Positions 53,528 to 63,086 of a stretch of DNA of 64,000 nucleotides are shown in pieces. Positions within the stretch are counted from its first letter, which is position 1; every line of letters begins with the position of its first letter. The DNA is from Variovorax sp. UMC13. GTDB taxonomy: Bacteria > Pseudomonadota > Gammaproteobacteria > Burkholderiales > Burkholderiaceae_C. The DNA lies in the NCBI RefSeq assembly GCF_014170375.1, contig NZ_LZZW01000015.1, positions 1-64,000 of the forward strand. Reading direction: 5' to 3'. The translations under genes were made by a program, and so were the position numbers. A model generated the notes under the pieces. It was not told the origin of the DNA. It saw only the letters and a program-made list of their open reading frames with translations, and searched no databases.

Positions 53528-54228
53528 GACGGTGCCCCTCTGCCGGACTCCAGCTCGCGGCTCCACGACAGGCCGTTGACGTAGATGCCCAGCGGATTGC
53601 GCCGCAACCGCTGCTCGGTGCGCGGCGGCTGCAGCACCACCGACAGCACCGCCGTCCATCGCTCCACCCTGTCCGGTGCCCCGTTCGCGTAGCCGCGCTC
53701 GATCCAGCGAAGTTGGAAGGATGACTCGCTCGCTCGCACGACGCTCGTGACCTCGACAACCATCGAATGCCGGCCGATCTGCGCAAAGGGGTCGCTGGTG
53801 CGGGCGTGGTCGTTGAGCGTCGCGGCGCCGCGATCGGTGGTGTACTCGTAGGCGTCGAGCCAGTTTTGGCGCACCACGATCGGGTCGATGGACAGCGAGC
53901 GCACATTGCTCACGAAACGCGCAAGATGGTGCGCGATCTGGGCGTCGCTGGGCTTGTAGGGTGTGCTCGCCTCGCCAATGGCGCGCACCACGCCCGCGCT
54001 GTCGACTTCCACGACATAGGGCGTGACCTGCGACTGAGCGCTGCGCCACACGAAGCCGCCGGCCATCAGCAGCGCCAGTGTCAGGCTCCCGAAGGCCATG
54101 AGGCGCCAGTTCCTGGCCTGCGCCCGGGCGCTGCCGATGCGTTCGTCCCAGACTTGCGCGGCAGCCTGGTAGGGCGTCACGGGCTCAGGGGTGTCCGAGT
54201 ACCGCACGCGCGGTCGTTTGAATGGCAT
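53524..54228 (-). CDS. trbF: TrbF/VirB8-family conjugal transfer protein
   Basis: This 234-residue protein has an N-terminal cytoplasmic part, one membrane helix (about 43-65) and a periplasmic VirB8-like fold (YVVEVDSAGVVRAIGEA, FVSNVRSLSIDPIVVRQNWLDAYEYTTDRG). It nucleates the inner-membrane T4SS complex. It is in operon between trbL and trbG. Confidence 0.94.
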   Translation of the reverse strand: MPFKRPRVRYSDTPEPVTPYQAAAQVWDERIGSARAQARNWRLMAFGSLTLALLMAGGFVWRSAQSQVTPYVVEVDSAGVVRAIGEASTPYKPSDAQIAHHLARFVSNVRSLSIDPIVVRQNWLDAYEYTTDRGAATLNDHARTSDPFAQIGRHSMVVEVTSVVRASESSFQLRWIERGYANGAPDRVERWTAVLSVVLQPPRTEQRLRRNPLGIYVNGLSWSRELESGRGAPS

Positions 54229-54237
54229 GGCTTTCTC

Positions 54238-55485
54238 CTATGGGTTCGTGTCGTCACGCAGGCTCGGCCCGCTCGCATTGCCACCCTGGTCGCCGGAGCG
54301 CAGGGTGTGAGCGACAGTGGTCGCCGCATGGGCCACCTGCTGGCGCCGTCGCATCTGGCGTGCCCAGCCAGGCTCCGCAGATGGGGAGGCGTCCCCGGCG
54401 GTGGCGGCCGAGCGAGCGCCGGGAGCGGACGTGGCGGGCCGAGACGCCGCCGCCGCCGGCCCCCCCGCACCCGGGCTCACTGTCGATGCCGTCGTCGACG
54501 TTGCGGACGTTACCGACGCCGGCGATCTCGCGGCGTTGGACGAGGCCGCACCGGGGGCCAGGCGTGTGGCGGCAGCGAGTGCCGACCCCGCGCCTGTCAG
54601 GGCCGCAGCGCTCCCGAAGGCCACGCCCGCCGCGCCCACCGCCGTGCCCGCGGCCGCACCGGCGCCGAGCTGCGGCGCGCCGGCCACGAGACCCGTCGCC
54701 ACGGCAGGCCCGAAGATGCCCAGCCCCAGCATCGAGAGCGACGCCAGCATGATCACGAGGGCATGGTCGATGGAAGGCTCTGCATCCGGCGCCAGCGTGA
54801 ACTCGTCGAACAAGCCGCTGCCGATCCCGACGATCACCGCGAGCACCAGGACCTTCACGCCACTGGAGACGACGTTGCCCAGCACCCGCTCCGCGAGAAA
54901 GGCCGTCCGGTTCCACAGCGCAAAGGGGACCAGGACGAAACCCGCCAGTGTGGTCAGCTTGAACTCGATCAATGTCACGAAGAGCTGCACCGAGAGCACG
55001 AAGAACGTCAGGATCAGGACCAGCCAGGCCAGCAGGAGCACGACGAGCACATCGAGGTGCGCGAAGACCTCCGGAAAACCGGTCAGATCGCTGATCTGCG
55101 CCATGATTGGCGCGGCGGCGTCCAGGCCGATGCGCGCAAGGCGCCCGGGCTGCAACAGCTGCGACTGCGGCATGCCCGCCCCGGATGCGAGCAGGCCCAG
55201 ACCCGCGAAGGAGCGGAACACGACGCCGGCCAGCGCATTGAAGTTGTTGAGGATGAAGGCGAAGGCGCCCACATAGAGGATCTTGCGCAGGAAGCGGGCC
55301 ATCACGTCGTCACCGCTGCCGCCAGCGGCTTGCCCCATCGCCCAGAACAAGCCCGCCAGTGTCATGTCGATCGCCACCAGGGTCCCCGTCAGGAAGGCGA
55401 CCTCTCCTGCGAGCAGCCCGAAGCCGGAATCGATGTAGCGCGAGAAGACGTCCAGGAAACGGTCGATGACCGAGACGTTGTCCAT
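54238..55485 (-). CDS. trbL: TrbL/VirB6-family polytopic conjugal transfer protein
   Basis: This 415-residue protein has about six hydrophobic segments between residues 20 and 300 (for example VVLLLAWLVLILTFFVLSVQLFVTLIEFKL) and a long Ala/Gly/Ser/Pro-rich cytoplasmic tail. It is the inner-membrane channel part. The start ATG 55485 overlaps a short ORF in the trbK position; the longer frame to 55647 is spurious. Confidence 0.93.
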   Translation of the reverse strand: MDNVSVIDRFLDVFSRYIDSGFGLLAGEVAFLTGTLVAIDMTLAGLFWAMGQAAGGSGDDVMARFLRKILYVGAFAFILNNFNALAGVVFRSFAGLGLLASGAGMPQSQLLQPGRLARIGLDAAAPIMAQISDLTGFPEVFAHLDVLVVLLLAWLVLILTFFVLSVQLFVTLIEFKLTTLAGFVLVPFALWNRTAFLAERVLGNVVSSGVKVLVLAVIVGIGSGLFDEFTLAPDAEPSIDHALVIMLASLSMLGLGIFGPAVATGLVAGAPQLGAGAAAGTAVGAAGVAFGSAAALTGAGSALAAATRLAPGAASSNAARSPASVTSATSTTASTVSPGAGGPAAAASRPATSAPGARSAATAGDASPSAEPGWARQMRRRQQVAHAATTVAHTLRSGDQGGNASGPSLRDDTNP

Positions 55486-55649
55486 CACCGGCCCCGCCGG
55501 GATGGGCGCCGTTGCGCAGCCGTCCCGATCAGCGGCGGCAGCCACCTCGCCATGGCAGCGCCGCAGATCCGCCCGCTCTGGGCGGCCTCGGAAGGAACGT
55601 GCTCTTCCTTGAACGTCAGCACGGGCGTCGAGGCGACGGGTGTGCACAT
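55485..55649 (-). CDS. Short ORF in the trbK position (54 residues)
   Basis: ATG at 55649 follows GGGAG, and the stop overlaps the trbL ATG (TGATG). In IncP-type operons trbK (entry exclusion lipoprotein) lies here between trbJ and trbL. This ORF lacks a lipobox and signal peptide, so it is not a normal TrbK; position and ribosome site are the only support. Confidence 0.35.
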   Translation of the reverse strand: MCTPVASTPVLTFKEEHVPSEAAQSGRICGAAMARWLPPLIGTAAQRRPSRRGR

Positions 55650-55654
55650 GGCGC

Positions 55655-56383
55655 TCAGCTCCCGTAGAAGTTCACTTCATGCGGGGTGTACGGTGTCCCG
55701 CGACCATGGAAGCGTCGGCGCACCTCCCGAGCCCTCTGCTCCGCTGCCAGGTGCCGGGCCTCCAGCAGTGCGACGGCACGGTCCTGGGTGATACGCAACT
55801 GATGTCCCTGAATGGTCTGCCTGGCCTGGAGCGCCAGCAGCTCGTTGGTTGCCTGCGCCGCCTGCAGGGCGCCCTCTGCGGACTGGCTGCGCCTCAGCAG
55901 ATCGGTGAGCGCTTGCTCATCGGAGACAAGGTTCTGCATGGACTGCGCCTGGACGCGGGTGGCGGTGCGCAGCGCGTCGAGTGCTTGACGCCCTCGCACC
56001 TGCGCATCCCCGGCCATCTGCCGGCCTGAATGCGCACTGGTGTAGGCCTGCGGATACAGCCGCGCGAATTCGTCCTCCAGCTTCGACACGGTGAATGCCA
56101 GCCCTTGTGCCTGCTCGATGAGCTCCCGCGTGGCGGCCAGCGAGGCCTGGAGCCGCGCCAGCGCGCTGAAGTCAAGGGACGCGAGATGGCGGGCCTGATT
56201 GCTCAGCATCTGTGCTTCATTGCGAAGCTGACGGACCTGGTTGTCGATCTGCTCGAGCGCTCGCGCGGCGGTCAGGACGTTCTGGACCAGATTGGTGGGA
56301 TCGACCACGACCCACTGCGCCCGGGCCGTTGGCGCACCGGCGATGAGCGCAGCCGCAAGAAGGGTGAACGCGTGATTCTTCAT
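55655..56383 (-). CDS. trbJ: TrbJ/VirB5-family conjugal transfer protein
   Basis: This 242-residue protein has a signal peptide (cut after ARA, about residue 22) and a long all-helical TrbJ/VirB5 body with LVQNVLTAARALEQIDNQVRQLRNEAQML and LQAAQATNELLALQARQ. It is thought to be a minor pilus subunit. AGGAG precedes the ATG at 56383, which overlaps the trbE stop. Confidence 0.94.
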   Translation of the reverse strand: MKNHAFTLLAAALIAGAPTARAQWVVVDPTNLVQNVLTAARALEQIDNQVRQLRNEAQMLSNQARHLASLDFSALARLQASLAATRELIEQAQGLAFTVSKLEDEFARLYPQAYTSAHSGRQMAGDAQVRGRQALDALRTATRVQAQSMQNLVSDEQALTDLLRRSQSAEGALQAAQATNELLALQARQTIQGHQLRITQDRAVALLEARHLAAEQRAREVRRRFHGRGTPYTPHEVNFYGS

Positions 56384-58893
56384 CAGAGCTTCTCCTGAGG
56401 CATTCCAGAAAAAGGCGCAACGGCTGCGCCGGGCAACGTTCCTCGGGTCGATGAGCTCAGCAGGTCCGCCGCCCAATCGAGACCCCGATGGCGCAACCAG
56501 GCGGCTGCGAACGCGGCACCGGGGGACACGGCCACGCCGTGTGACGATGTCGCGCCACCCGACGTCGAGAGCGACGCCTCGACGGCATCGATTGCGCGCT
56601 GGTCCTGAGGCGATGAAGCGCCGGCGAAAGCCAGGGCCACGGGCCCGAGCCCCAGGTCGAAGACGCGATTGCCCACATGCGACTGGTAGTAGTAGTCGCG
56701 CCTGGGCTGAGCCTGCGTGACCAAGTCGATCTGCCGGCTGTTGAGTCCGAAACCTTCATAGATGTGTCGGATCTGCGGCTCGCTCGCCTGGGCATTCGGC
56801 AGAAAGATGCGACTTGCGCAACTCTCGACGATCGCCGGCGCAATGGAGGAGTCCCGGATGTCAGCAAGCGACTGGGTTGCGAAGACCACCGATACGTTTT
56901 TCTTGCGCAAGGTCTTGAGCCACTGCCGCAGGCGTGCGGCAAACACCGGCGCGTCCAGGAAGAGCCAGGCCTCATCCAGGATGAGCAGCGCCGGAGCGCC
57001 GTCAAAGCGCGCATCGAGGCGCGAGAAGAGATATCCGAGCACAGCCAGCGCCGCGGCCTTGCTGTGCATGAGCTCCTCCATCTCGAAGCATTGGACGCCG
57101 GCGTCGCCCAGGCGGTCCGACTCGGCGTCCAGCAGGAGCCCGTGCGGCCCACCAAGCATGTAGGGCTGCAGCGCCTGGCGCAGGGCATTCGACTGCAGCA
57201 GCAATGACAGCCCGGTGATCGTGCGCTCCTCGCGGGGCGCACTCGCCAGACTCGCCAGTGCCGACCACACGGCAGCCCGCTCCGGCGGCCCGACCACCAC
57301 CCCTTCGTGGGACAGCCGGTCTTCGACCCATCCGGCTGCCCATGCGCGCTGATCCTCGCGGTCGATGGAGGCGAGCGGCTGGAAGGCAATGGCCCGGTCC
57401 GCCCCGAGGTCGTAGTGCTCGCCGCCAAGGCCGAGCACGGTAGCGCGCATCGAGCGCCCCATGTCGAACGCAAAGATGCGCGAGGCCGGATAGCGGCGGA
57501 ACTGCATCGCCAATGTCGCCAGCAGCACCGACTTGCCCATGCCGGTGGGTCCGACGACCAGGGTGTGGCCCACATCGCCGACATGGGTCACGAGACGAAA
57601 CGGCGTGGCCCCGTCCGTGCGCGTCACGATCAGCGGCGGACCGTCGAGATGCGCATTGCGCTCCGGGCCCGCCCACACGGCCGATACGGGCAGCATGTGG
57701 GCTAGGTTGAGCGTCGAGATCAGGGGCTGGCGCACATTGGCGTACGCGTGTCCAGGAAGCGACGAGAGCCAGGCATCGACAGCATTGAGTGTCTCCGCGA
57801 TGGTCACGAAGCCGCGCGACTGGATGGCCCGTTCGATGGCACGCAACTTCTCGTCGGCTCCGTAAGCCTCGGCGTCAAGCACCACGACGGTCGCCGTGAT
57901 GTAGCCGAAGGCAACCTGATCACTGCCGAGGTCCTGGAGCGCCGCATCGGCATCCAGGGCCTTGTTGGCAGCGTCGGAGTCGACCAGCGGACTCTCCTGC
58001 TGGAATACCGTCTCGCGCAGCAGCGCGACGATGCTCTTGCGCTTGGCGAACCACTGGCGACGCAGCCTCGCCAGCTCGCGCTCGGCCTGCGACTTGTCCA
58101 GGCAGAGGAAGCGGTTGCACCATCGATAGGCCAACCCCAGGCGGTTGAGGTCGTCCAGAAGGCCTGGCCAAGTGGAAGACGGGAAGCCCCGCACAGTCAG
58201 GACGCGCAGATGCCGATCACCCAGCATCGGCGACAGCCCTGCGGCGAGCGCCGCGTCGGCGAGCCAGGCATCCAGGTGCATCGGCACCTCGGGCACGGCC
58301 ACCCTCTGACGGTGCGCGGAGACGCAACCGTGCAAGTAGGTCAGCGTCTGTGCATCATCGAGCCAGGCCGCCTCTGGCATCACGCCCTCAAAAAGTCCGA
58401 AGAACCGTCCCGTCTCCGCGACGAAGGCCTCCAGCCGCTCCCGCCAGTCCGTGGCCTGCCCCGCAGCCTGTTCGTACAGCAGCCCTGCGGCACGCGCGCG
58501 TGCCTGCTCGCCCGGGAGGAACATCACGGTGAGGTGGTAGATGCTCTCGAAATGGCGAGCTTCTTCCTCGAACGCGGCGCGCCGCTCCTCGTCGACCAGC
58601 CATGCCAGCGGTTCGGGGAACGACGAGACGGGATAGTTCGCGGACGGACGGCGCTCCGCTTCCACGAACAGGGCCCACCCGGAGCCCAGCCGTCGCAGTG
58701 CATTGTTCAGCCGAGCCGTGGTGGCGGCCAACTCGCTCGGCGTGGCGCTGTCCAGATCGGGGCCCCTGAAGCGCGCAGTTCGCTGAAAGGACCCATCCTT
58801 GTTGAGTACGACGCCGGGTGCCACCAGGGCAGCCCAGGGCAGCCAGTCGGCGAGCAAGGAGGGCCGCGCTCGGTATTCAGCAAGGTGCATCAT
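56383..58893 (-). CDS. trbE: TrbE/VirB4-family conjugal transfer ATPase
   Basis: This 836-residue ATPase has the TrbE/VirB4 N-terminal region (LADWLPWAALVAPGVVLNKDGSFQRTARFRGPD) and a C-terminal motor: Walker A VVGPTGMGKSVLLATLAM at about 455, Walker B ALLILDEAWLFLD and a FATQSLADIRDS motif. It powers pilus assembly and substrate transport. Confidence 0.96.
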   Translation of the reverse strand: MMHLAEYRARPSLLADWLPWAALVAPGVVLNKDGSFQRTARFRGPDLDSATPSELAATTARLNNALRRLGSGWALFVEAERRPSANYPVSSFPEPLAWLVDEERRAAFEEEARHFESIYHLTVMFLPGEQARARAAGLLYEQAAGQATDWRERLEAFVAETGRFFGLFEGVMPEAAWLDDAQTLTYLHGCVSAHRQRVAVPEVPMHLDAWLADAALAAGLSPMLGDRHLRVLTVRGFPSSTWPGLLDDLNRLGLAYRWCNRFLCLDKSQAERELARLRRQWFAKRKSIVALLRETVFQQESPLVDSDAANKALDADAALQDLGSDQVAFGYITATVVVLDAEAYGADEKLRAIERAIQSRGFVTIAETLNAVDAWLSSLPGHAYANVRQPLISTLNLAHMLPVSAVWAGPERNAHLDGPPLIVTRTDGATPFRLVTHVGDVGHTLVVGPTGMGKSVLLATLAMQFRRYPASRIFAFDMGRSMRATVLGLGGEHYDLGADRAIAFQPLASIDREDQRAWAAGWVEDRLSHEGVVVGPPERAAVWSALASLASAPREERTITGLSLLLQSNALRQALQPYMLGGPHGLLLDAESDRLGDAGVQCFEMEELMHSKAAALAVLGYLFSRLDARFDGAPALLILDEAWLFLDAPVFAARLRQWLKTLRKKNVSVVFATQSLADIRDSSIAPAIVESCASRIFLPNAQASEPQIRHIYEGFGLNSRQIDLVTQAQPRRDYYYQSHVGNRVFDLGLGPVALAFAGASSPQDQRAIDAVEASLSTSGGATSSHGVAVSPGAAFAAAWLRHRGLDWAADLLSSSTRGTLPGAAVAPFSGMPQEKL

Positions 58894-58905
58894 GGCGGTC
58901 CTTCC

Positions 58906-59205
58906 TCACGCGTCCAGCATGACGGGGTGCTTGATGTGGCGCGCGAAGACCTGCATGAACTGCGGGTCTGTCCGAGCCCCCCAGACGGCCAGTGCGTGGC
59001 CGATGAGCCACAAGGCAAGGCCGGGCAACCAAAGTTGCAGACCCAGGCCCACCGCCGCGGCCAGGGTTCCGTTGGCAATGGCCACCGTCCGTGGCGCGCC
59101 CGCCAGCAGGATCGGCTCGGTCAGCGCGCGATGCAGGGGCACCTCGAAGCCGGCCGCCGTCGGTGCGTCGGCCCCGTCGCCCACCGCTGCGAATGGGTGG
59201 TTCAT
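58906..59205 (-). CDS. trbD: TrbD/VirB3-family conjugal transfer protein
   Basis: This 99-residue protein has two hydrophobic segments (about 38-75) preceded by EVPLHRALTEPILLAGAPR, a TrbD signature. The ATG at 59205 overlaps the trbC stop by 4 bp. The longer frame to 59727 is spurious. Confidence 0.93.
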   Translation of the reverse strand: MNHPFAAVGDGADAPTAAGFEVPLHRALTEPILLAGAPRTVAIANGTLAAAVGLGLQLWLPGLALWLIGHALAVWGARTDPQFMQVFARHIKHPVMLDA

Positions 59206-59534
59206 GCCAGCACCACGCCGCCGGAAAAACTGAAGAAGGTCAGGAAGAAGGACGACGCCGCAAATGCGATCGACAGGCCGAAGACGATCTGCACGAGCTT
59301 GCGAAATCCCCCGCTGCTGTCTCCGAAGGCCAGTGTGAGTCCCGTCGCGATGATGATGATGACCGCGATGATCCGGGCCACAGGTCCCTGGATCGACTCG
59401 AGCACGGACTGCAGTGGCGCCTCCCAAGGCATGTTCGACCCCGCCGCATGCACTGGCACCGTGCCCAAAGTCAGGAGCACGGTGCCGAGCGTGGCGCGAA
59501 GACGCGCCCAACGGCGCGAAGCGATACGTGTCAT
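59202..59534 (-). CDS. trbC: TrbC/VirB2-family pilin
   Basis: This 110-residue prepilin has a long signal peptide (cut near VHAA, residue 31) and two membrane segments (ARIIAVIIIIATGLTLAFG and LVQIVFGLSIAFAASSFFLTFF). It is the conjugative pilus subunit. It overlaps trbB and trbD by 4 bp each. Confidence 0.94.
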   Translation of the reverse strand: MTRIASRRWARLRATLGTVLLTLGTVPVHAAGSNMPWEAPLQSVLESIQGPVARIIAVIIIIATGLTLAFGDSSGGFRKLVQIVFGLSIAFAASSFFLTFFSFSGGVVLA

Positions 59535-60565
59535 GGATTCTCTCCAGTGGCTTGAATGAGGGCGGGGCAGACGGCAGGCGAAGGGCTGTGGGCGGCCCCG
59601 CCCGCCACGCTCTGTGGCTCGAGCCGGTAGGCGCGCCCGTCGAAGCCAGTGACGCGCACGATCTCCTCGACCCTTCGGGCCCGTCCGCGCCCGCGCAGGA
59701 AGACAATGACGTTGACGGTCTCGGCAATGAGCGCGCAGGGGATCGTCACGCAGGCTTCCTGCACCAGCTGCTCGATGCGCGTGAGCGCACCGGCTGCCGA
59801 GCCCGCATGCACGGTCGCAATGCCACCCGGGTGTCCGGTGCCCCAGGCCTTGAGCAAGTCGAGGGCCTCGGCGCCGCGCACTTCGCCGACCACGATGCGG
59901 TCGGGCCGCATCCGCAGGGTTGCTCGCACCAGATCGGCCATCGTGCTGACGCCTGGCTCCGTGCGCATGGCGACATGATCATCGCTGCCGCACTGCAGCT
60001 CGAGGGTGTCCTCCAGAACCACGACCCGGGCGCCCAGTTGCGCAATCTCGTGGAGCAAGGCGTTGGCCAGCGTGGTCTTTCCCGTGCTCGTGCCGCCAGC
60101 GATGACGATATTGAGTTCGTCGCGCACAGCGACTTGCAGGAACGAGGCCTGTGCCTGCGACATCACGCCATCACCCACGAAATCAGCCAGGGTGAGAATG
60201 CGCAGTGCGCGCTTGCGTATGGCAAAGGACGGGGCATGCACGAGGGGCGGTAGCACGCCGAGAAAGCGTTCCCCGGTCTCCGGCAACTCGGCGGAGAGAA
60301 TCGGCGCGCCCGGGTGGACTTCCGTGCGCACATGCGCTGCCACGAGCCGGATGATCCTCTCGGCCGCCTCCGGCGCCATCACAAGGCCCATCGACGCACG
60401 GCCGGTCCCCAGCCGATCTACCCACAGAGAGCCATCGGGGTTGAGCATGACCTCGGCCACCTCGGGATCCTCCAAGGCCGCGGCGATCTCCGCACCCATT
60501 GCACTGCGCAGCATTCGGATGCGCCGCTCGAGCGGCGCAGCGAACTGACCGGCCTCGGTCTTCAT
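59531..60565 (-). CDS. trbB: TrbB/VirB11-family secretion ATPase
   Basis: This 344-residue ATPase has the N-terminal domain with LNPDGSLWVDRLG and the C-terminal motor: Walker A IAGGTSTGKTTLANALL, the Asp box RMRPDRIVVGEVRGAEALDLLKAW and the His box GIATVHAGSA. It energises pilus formation. It overlaps the CopG-like gene by 4 bp. Confidence 0.96.
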   Translation of the reverse strand: MKTEAGQFAAPLERRIRMLRSAMGAEIAAALEDPEVAEVMLNPDGSLWVDRLGTGRASMGLVMAPEAAERIIRLVAAHVRTEVHPGAPILSAELPETGERFLGVLPPLVHAPSFAIRKRALRILTLADFVGDGVMSQAQASFLQVAVRDELNIVIAGGTSTGKTTLANALLHEIAQLGARVVVLEDTLELQCGSDDHVAMRTEPGVSTMADLVRATLRMRPDRIVVGEVRGAEALDLLKAWGTGHPGGIATVHAGSAAGALTRIEQLVQEACVTIPCALIAETVNVIVFLRGRGRARRVEEIVRVTGFDGRAYRLEPQSVAGGAAHSPSPAVCPALIQATGENP

Positions 60566-61050
60566 GGCCGGCTCCGCTGCAGAGAGTCGGCCCCGATCGA
60601 ATCCTGCCCGTCAGGCGAAGCCGATTGGGGGACGTCGCGCGCATCGACGGCGGCGATCCCGTCCTCCACCTCACGCGCCAGGCTGCGGCCGCGTTGAAGG
60701 TGGCGCACCAGCTGATCAAAGAACTGTGTGTAGCGCAGCCGTCCCTGCGCTCGCACCGCCTCCTGCTGGCTCTCCGGCACGGGCAGCGCGAGCGCCAGGG
60801 AGTGCCGAATGAAGAGAACCATCGTTTCCGTCAGGATGGCCTGGTCACGCTGCAGGAGTCCGAGCTGGCGCGACAGCCGGTCAAGGCGCCGGACGATGGC
60901 TTCCCCCTGCTGATCCGCCTGGGGCGCCAGGAAGCGAGACAAGGCCGCAGCGATCAGCGAGGATTTCGAGACGCCCCGAACGGCGGCGACCTCCGCGAGC
61001 CGGGTCGCCTGCTCGGGCTCGATGAAGATGTTCAGGCGGGCGCGGGTCAC
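60562..61050 (-). CDS. CopG/RHH-type regulator between traG and trbB
   Basis: This 162-residue protein has an N-terminal ribbon-helix-helix (about 3-45: RARLNIFIEPEQATRLAEVAAVRGVSKSSLIAAAL) followed by a helical region. In Tn4371-like ICEs a CopG-type gene often lies here. It may regulate the operon or act as an accessory of DNA transfer. Confidence 0.88.
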   Translation of the reverse strand: MTRARLNIFIEPEQATRLAEVAAVRGVSKSSLIAAALSRFLAPQADQQGEAIVRRLDRLSRQLGLLQRDQAILTETMVLFIRHSLALALPVPESQQEAVRAQGRLRYTQFFDQLVRHLQRGRSLAREVEDGIAAVDARDVPQSASPDGQDSIGADSLQRSRP

Positions 61051-63086
61051 AGGACAATCCCGTCGTCGGCATCCATTGCCGTCGTGCGTGCGACGCTCGC
61101 ACGGGGGCGCTGATGCACCGGCGCGCGAGAGAGGATGTCGTCCATGTCCTCAAACCCATGAAGAAGGTCCTGACTCTTTGAGAACGGCATCTCGGCGACC
61201 ACGTCAAGTGACGTCCGCGGCGCGCCCTCGCCACCGAGGCCAGGATGAACCACAGTGCCGTGCGCATCCTCCATGGCGGGCAGTGGCGAGAACGCGCTCC
61301 AGTCGTCCGGGCGCGAGGCGGGTCGATCCGCGTAGCCCCTGGTGCTCAGGGGCGGCGGTGCACGAAGACGCCGCACAAAGTTGCGATCGTCGTAGTACAC
61401 CAGCTTCTTTGCCTTGATCGGGGGGTACCCGGAGACCATGACCAACGCCTCGTCCGCGGGCAGTTGCATCACCTCTCCGGGCGTCAGCAATGGGCGCGCC
61501 GTCTCCTGGCGCGAGACCATCAAGTGAGCGAGCCATGGCGCAAGGCGATGACCGGCATAGTTTCGCTGCGCTCGCAATTCGGTAGCGGTGCCCAGCGCTT
61601 CGGACAGGCGCTTGGCCGTGCGCTCGTCATTGGTGGCAAACGCCACGCGCACATGGCAGTTGTCCAGGATCGAATGGTTCTGACCGTAGGTCTTGTCCAG
61701 CTGATTGAGCGAATGCGCGATCAGGTAGGCGCGAAGACCGTACCCGGCCATGAAGGCCAGCGCGCTCTCGAAGAAGTCCAGGCGCCCCAGTGCGGGAAAC
61801 TCGTCAAGCATGAACAGCAGCTTGTGCTTGCGCTCGGCGCCCTCGACCTCGTCGAGTGATTCGGTCAATCTGCGGCCGATCTGGTTGAGCATCAGCCGGA
61901 TCAGCGGCCGCGTGCGAACGAGATCCGACGGCGGCACGCCCAGGTAGAGGGAAACCGGATACGGCGATGCGATCAGGTCCTGAATGCGCCAGTCACAATG
62001 CGAGGTCACCCGTGCGACGATCGGATCTCGATACAGCGCCAGAAAACTCACAGCCGTCGACAGCACGCCAGAACGCTCGTTCTCGCTCTTGTTGAGAAGT
62101 TCGCGGGCCGTCGAGGCCACCACCGGGTGCACCTGTCCGGGCCGCGGCCCGCCCCCGCTGCCTTGCGAGAGATGTGGCGTGTGCAGCATCCGGCGCAGCG
62201 TGGCCTCGAAGGAGCAGGCGGGATTGGAGAGAAAGTTTGCCAGCCCGTGCAAGGACTTGTCCTCGCATGCGTAGAGCACATGCAGCATGGCGCCGACGAG
62301 CAAGGAATGGCTGGTCTTCTCCCAGTGGTCGCGGCGCTCCAGTCCCCCCTGGGGATCGACGAGCATGTCAGCGATGTTCTGAACATCGCGCACCTCGTGC
62401 ATTCCACGCCTGACCTCGAGCAGCGGGTTGTTTGCGGCCGATCGCACATCCGTCGGGTTGAACAGGAGGCAGTGGGAGAAGCGTTCGCGCCAGCCCGCGG
62501 TGAGATGCCAGTTCTCGCCCTTGATGTCATGGATCACGGCAGACCCGGGCCAGGACAGCAAAGTAGGAACCACCAGACCGACGCCTTTGCCCGTGCGCGT
62601 GGGTGCGCATGCAAGGACGTGCTCAGGCCCCCCGTGTCGCAGATACGCCGCATCGGGCTCCCCCGTATGCCCCAGGAAGACGCCATGCGGGCGCATCAGC
62701 CCCGACATGGCGATCGTCTTGCGATCGGCCCAATGCGCCGAGCCGTAGGTCGTCACGCGGCCCGTCGTGCGGGCGCGCCACACCGCCATTCCTATCGCAA
62801 TGCTCGCAGAGACCACCCCGCTGGCAGCAGCGAGCACGCCGCCACGCAGAAACACCTCGGGCGCATAGGTGCCGTAAAAATACCACCACTCGAAGAGCAT
62901 CCAGGGCGCATAGACGGGTGTGGAGAGCACCTCGAACCAATGCGCACCGAGGCGGCTCTGATAGCCCAACGCTGCTGCGGTCAACTGCGTCGACGCCCAG
63001 ACGCCACCCAGGGCCGTGCCCAGCACCGTGGCAACCTGGCTCACCAGAATGCCTGTGTGCTCGCCCTTGAGATATTGATTCAGCAT
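61047..63086 (-). CDS. traG: TraG/VirD4-family type IV coupling protein
   Basis: This 679-residue protein has two N-terminal membrane helices (about 15-35 and 75-110) and a VirD4 motor. Walker A is ACAPTRTGKGVGLVVPTLL at about 165 and Walker B KLLFMLDEFPALGRL at about 415; SGYPPIKAKKLVYY is the family end block. It links the relaxosome to the T4SS. The start is ATG 63086; the longer frame to 63245 is not credible. First gene of the transfer operon. Confidence 0.95.
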   Translation of the reverse strand: MLNQYLKGEHTGILVSQVATVLGTALGGVWASTQLTAAALGYQSRLGAHWFEVLSTPVYAPWMLFEWWYFYGTYAPEVFLRGGVLAAASGVVSASIAIGMAVWRARTTGRVTTYGSAHWADRKTIAMSGLMRPHGVFLGHTGEPDAAYLRHGGPEHVLACAPTRTGKGVGLVVPTLLSWPGSAVIHDIKGENWHLTAGWRERFSHCLLFNPTDVRSAANNPLLEVRRGMHEVRDVQNIADMLVDPQGGLERRDHWEKTSHSLLVGAMLHVLYACEDKSLHGLANFLSNPACSFEATLRRMLHTPHLSQGSGGGPRPGQVHPVVASTARELLNKSENERSGVLSTAVSFLALYRDPIVARVTSHCDWRIQDLIASPYPVSLYLGVPPSDLVRTRPLIRLMLNQIGRRLTESLDEVEGAERKHKLLFMLDEFPALGRLDFFESALAFMAGYGLRAYLIAHSLNQLDKTYGQNHSILDNCHVRVAFATNDERTAKRLSEALGTATELRAQRNYAGHRLAPWLAHLMVSRQETARPLLTPGEVMQLPADEALVMVSGYPPIKAKKLVYYDDRNFVRRLRAPPPLSTRGYADRPASRPDDWSAFSPLPAMEDAHGTVVHPGLGGEGAPRTSLDVVAEMPFSKSQDLLHGFEDMDDILSRAPVHQRPRASVARTTAMDADDGIVL

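Noticed and set aside
52505..54049. Long version of TrbG (514 residues)
   Set aside because: The extra N-terminal part is a shadow of trbF. A GTG at 53527 overlapping the trbF stop gives a proper lipoprotein signal.
53767..55791. Plus-strand frame of 674 residues opposite trbF/trbL
   Set aside because: Antisense shadow with strongly biased Arg/Gly/His composition; no domain.
57748..59559. Plus-strand frame of 603 residues opposite trbE/trbD/trbC
   Set aside because: Antisense shadow of the trb genes in high-GC DNA; no start signal or domain.
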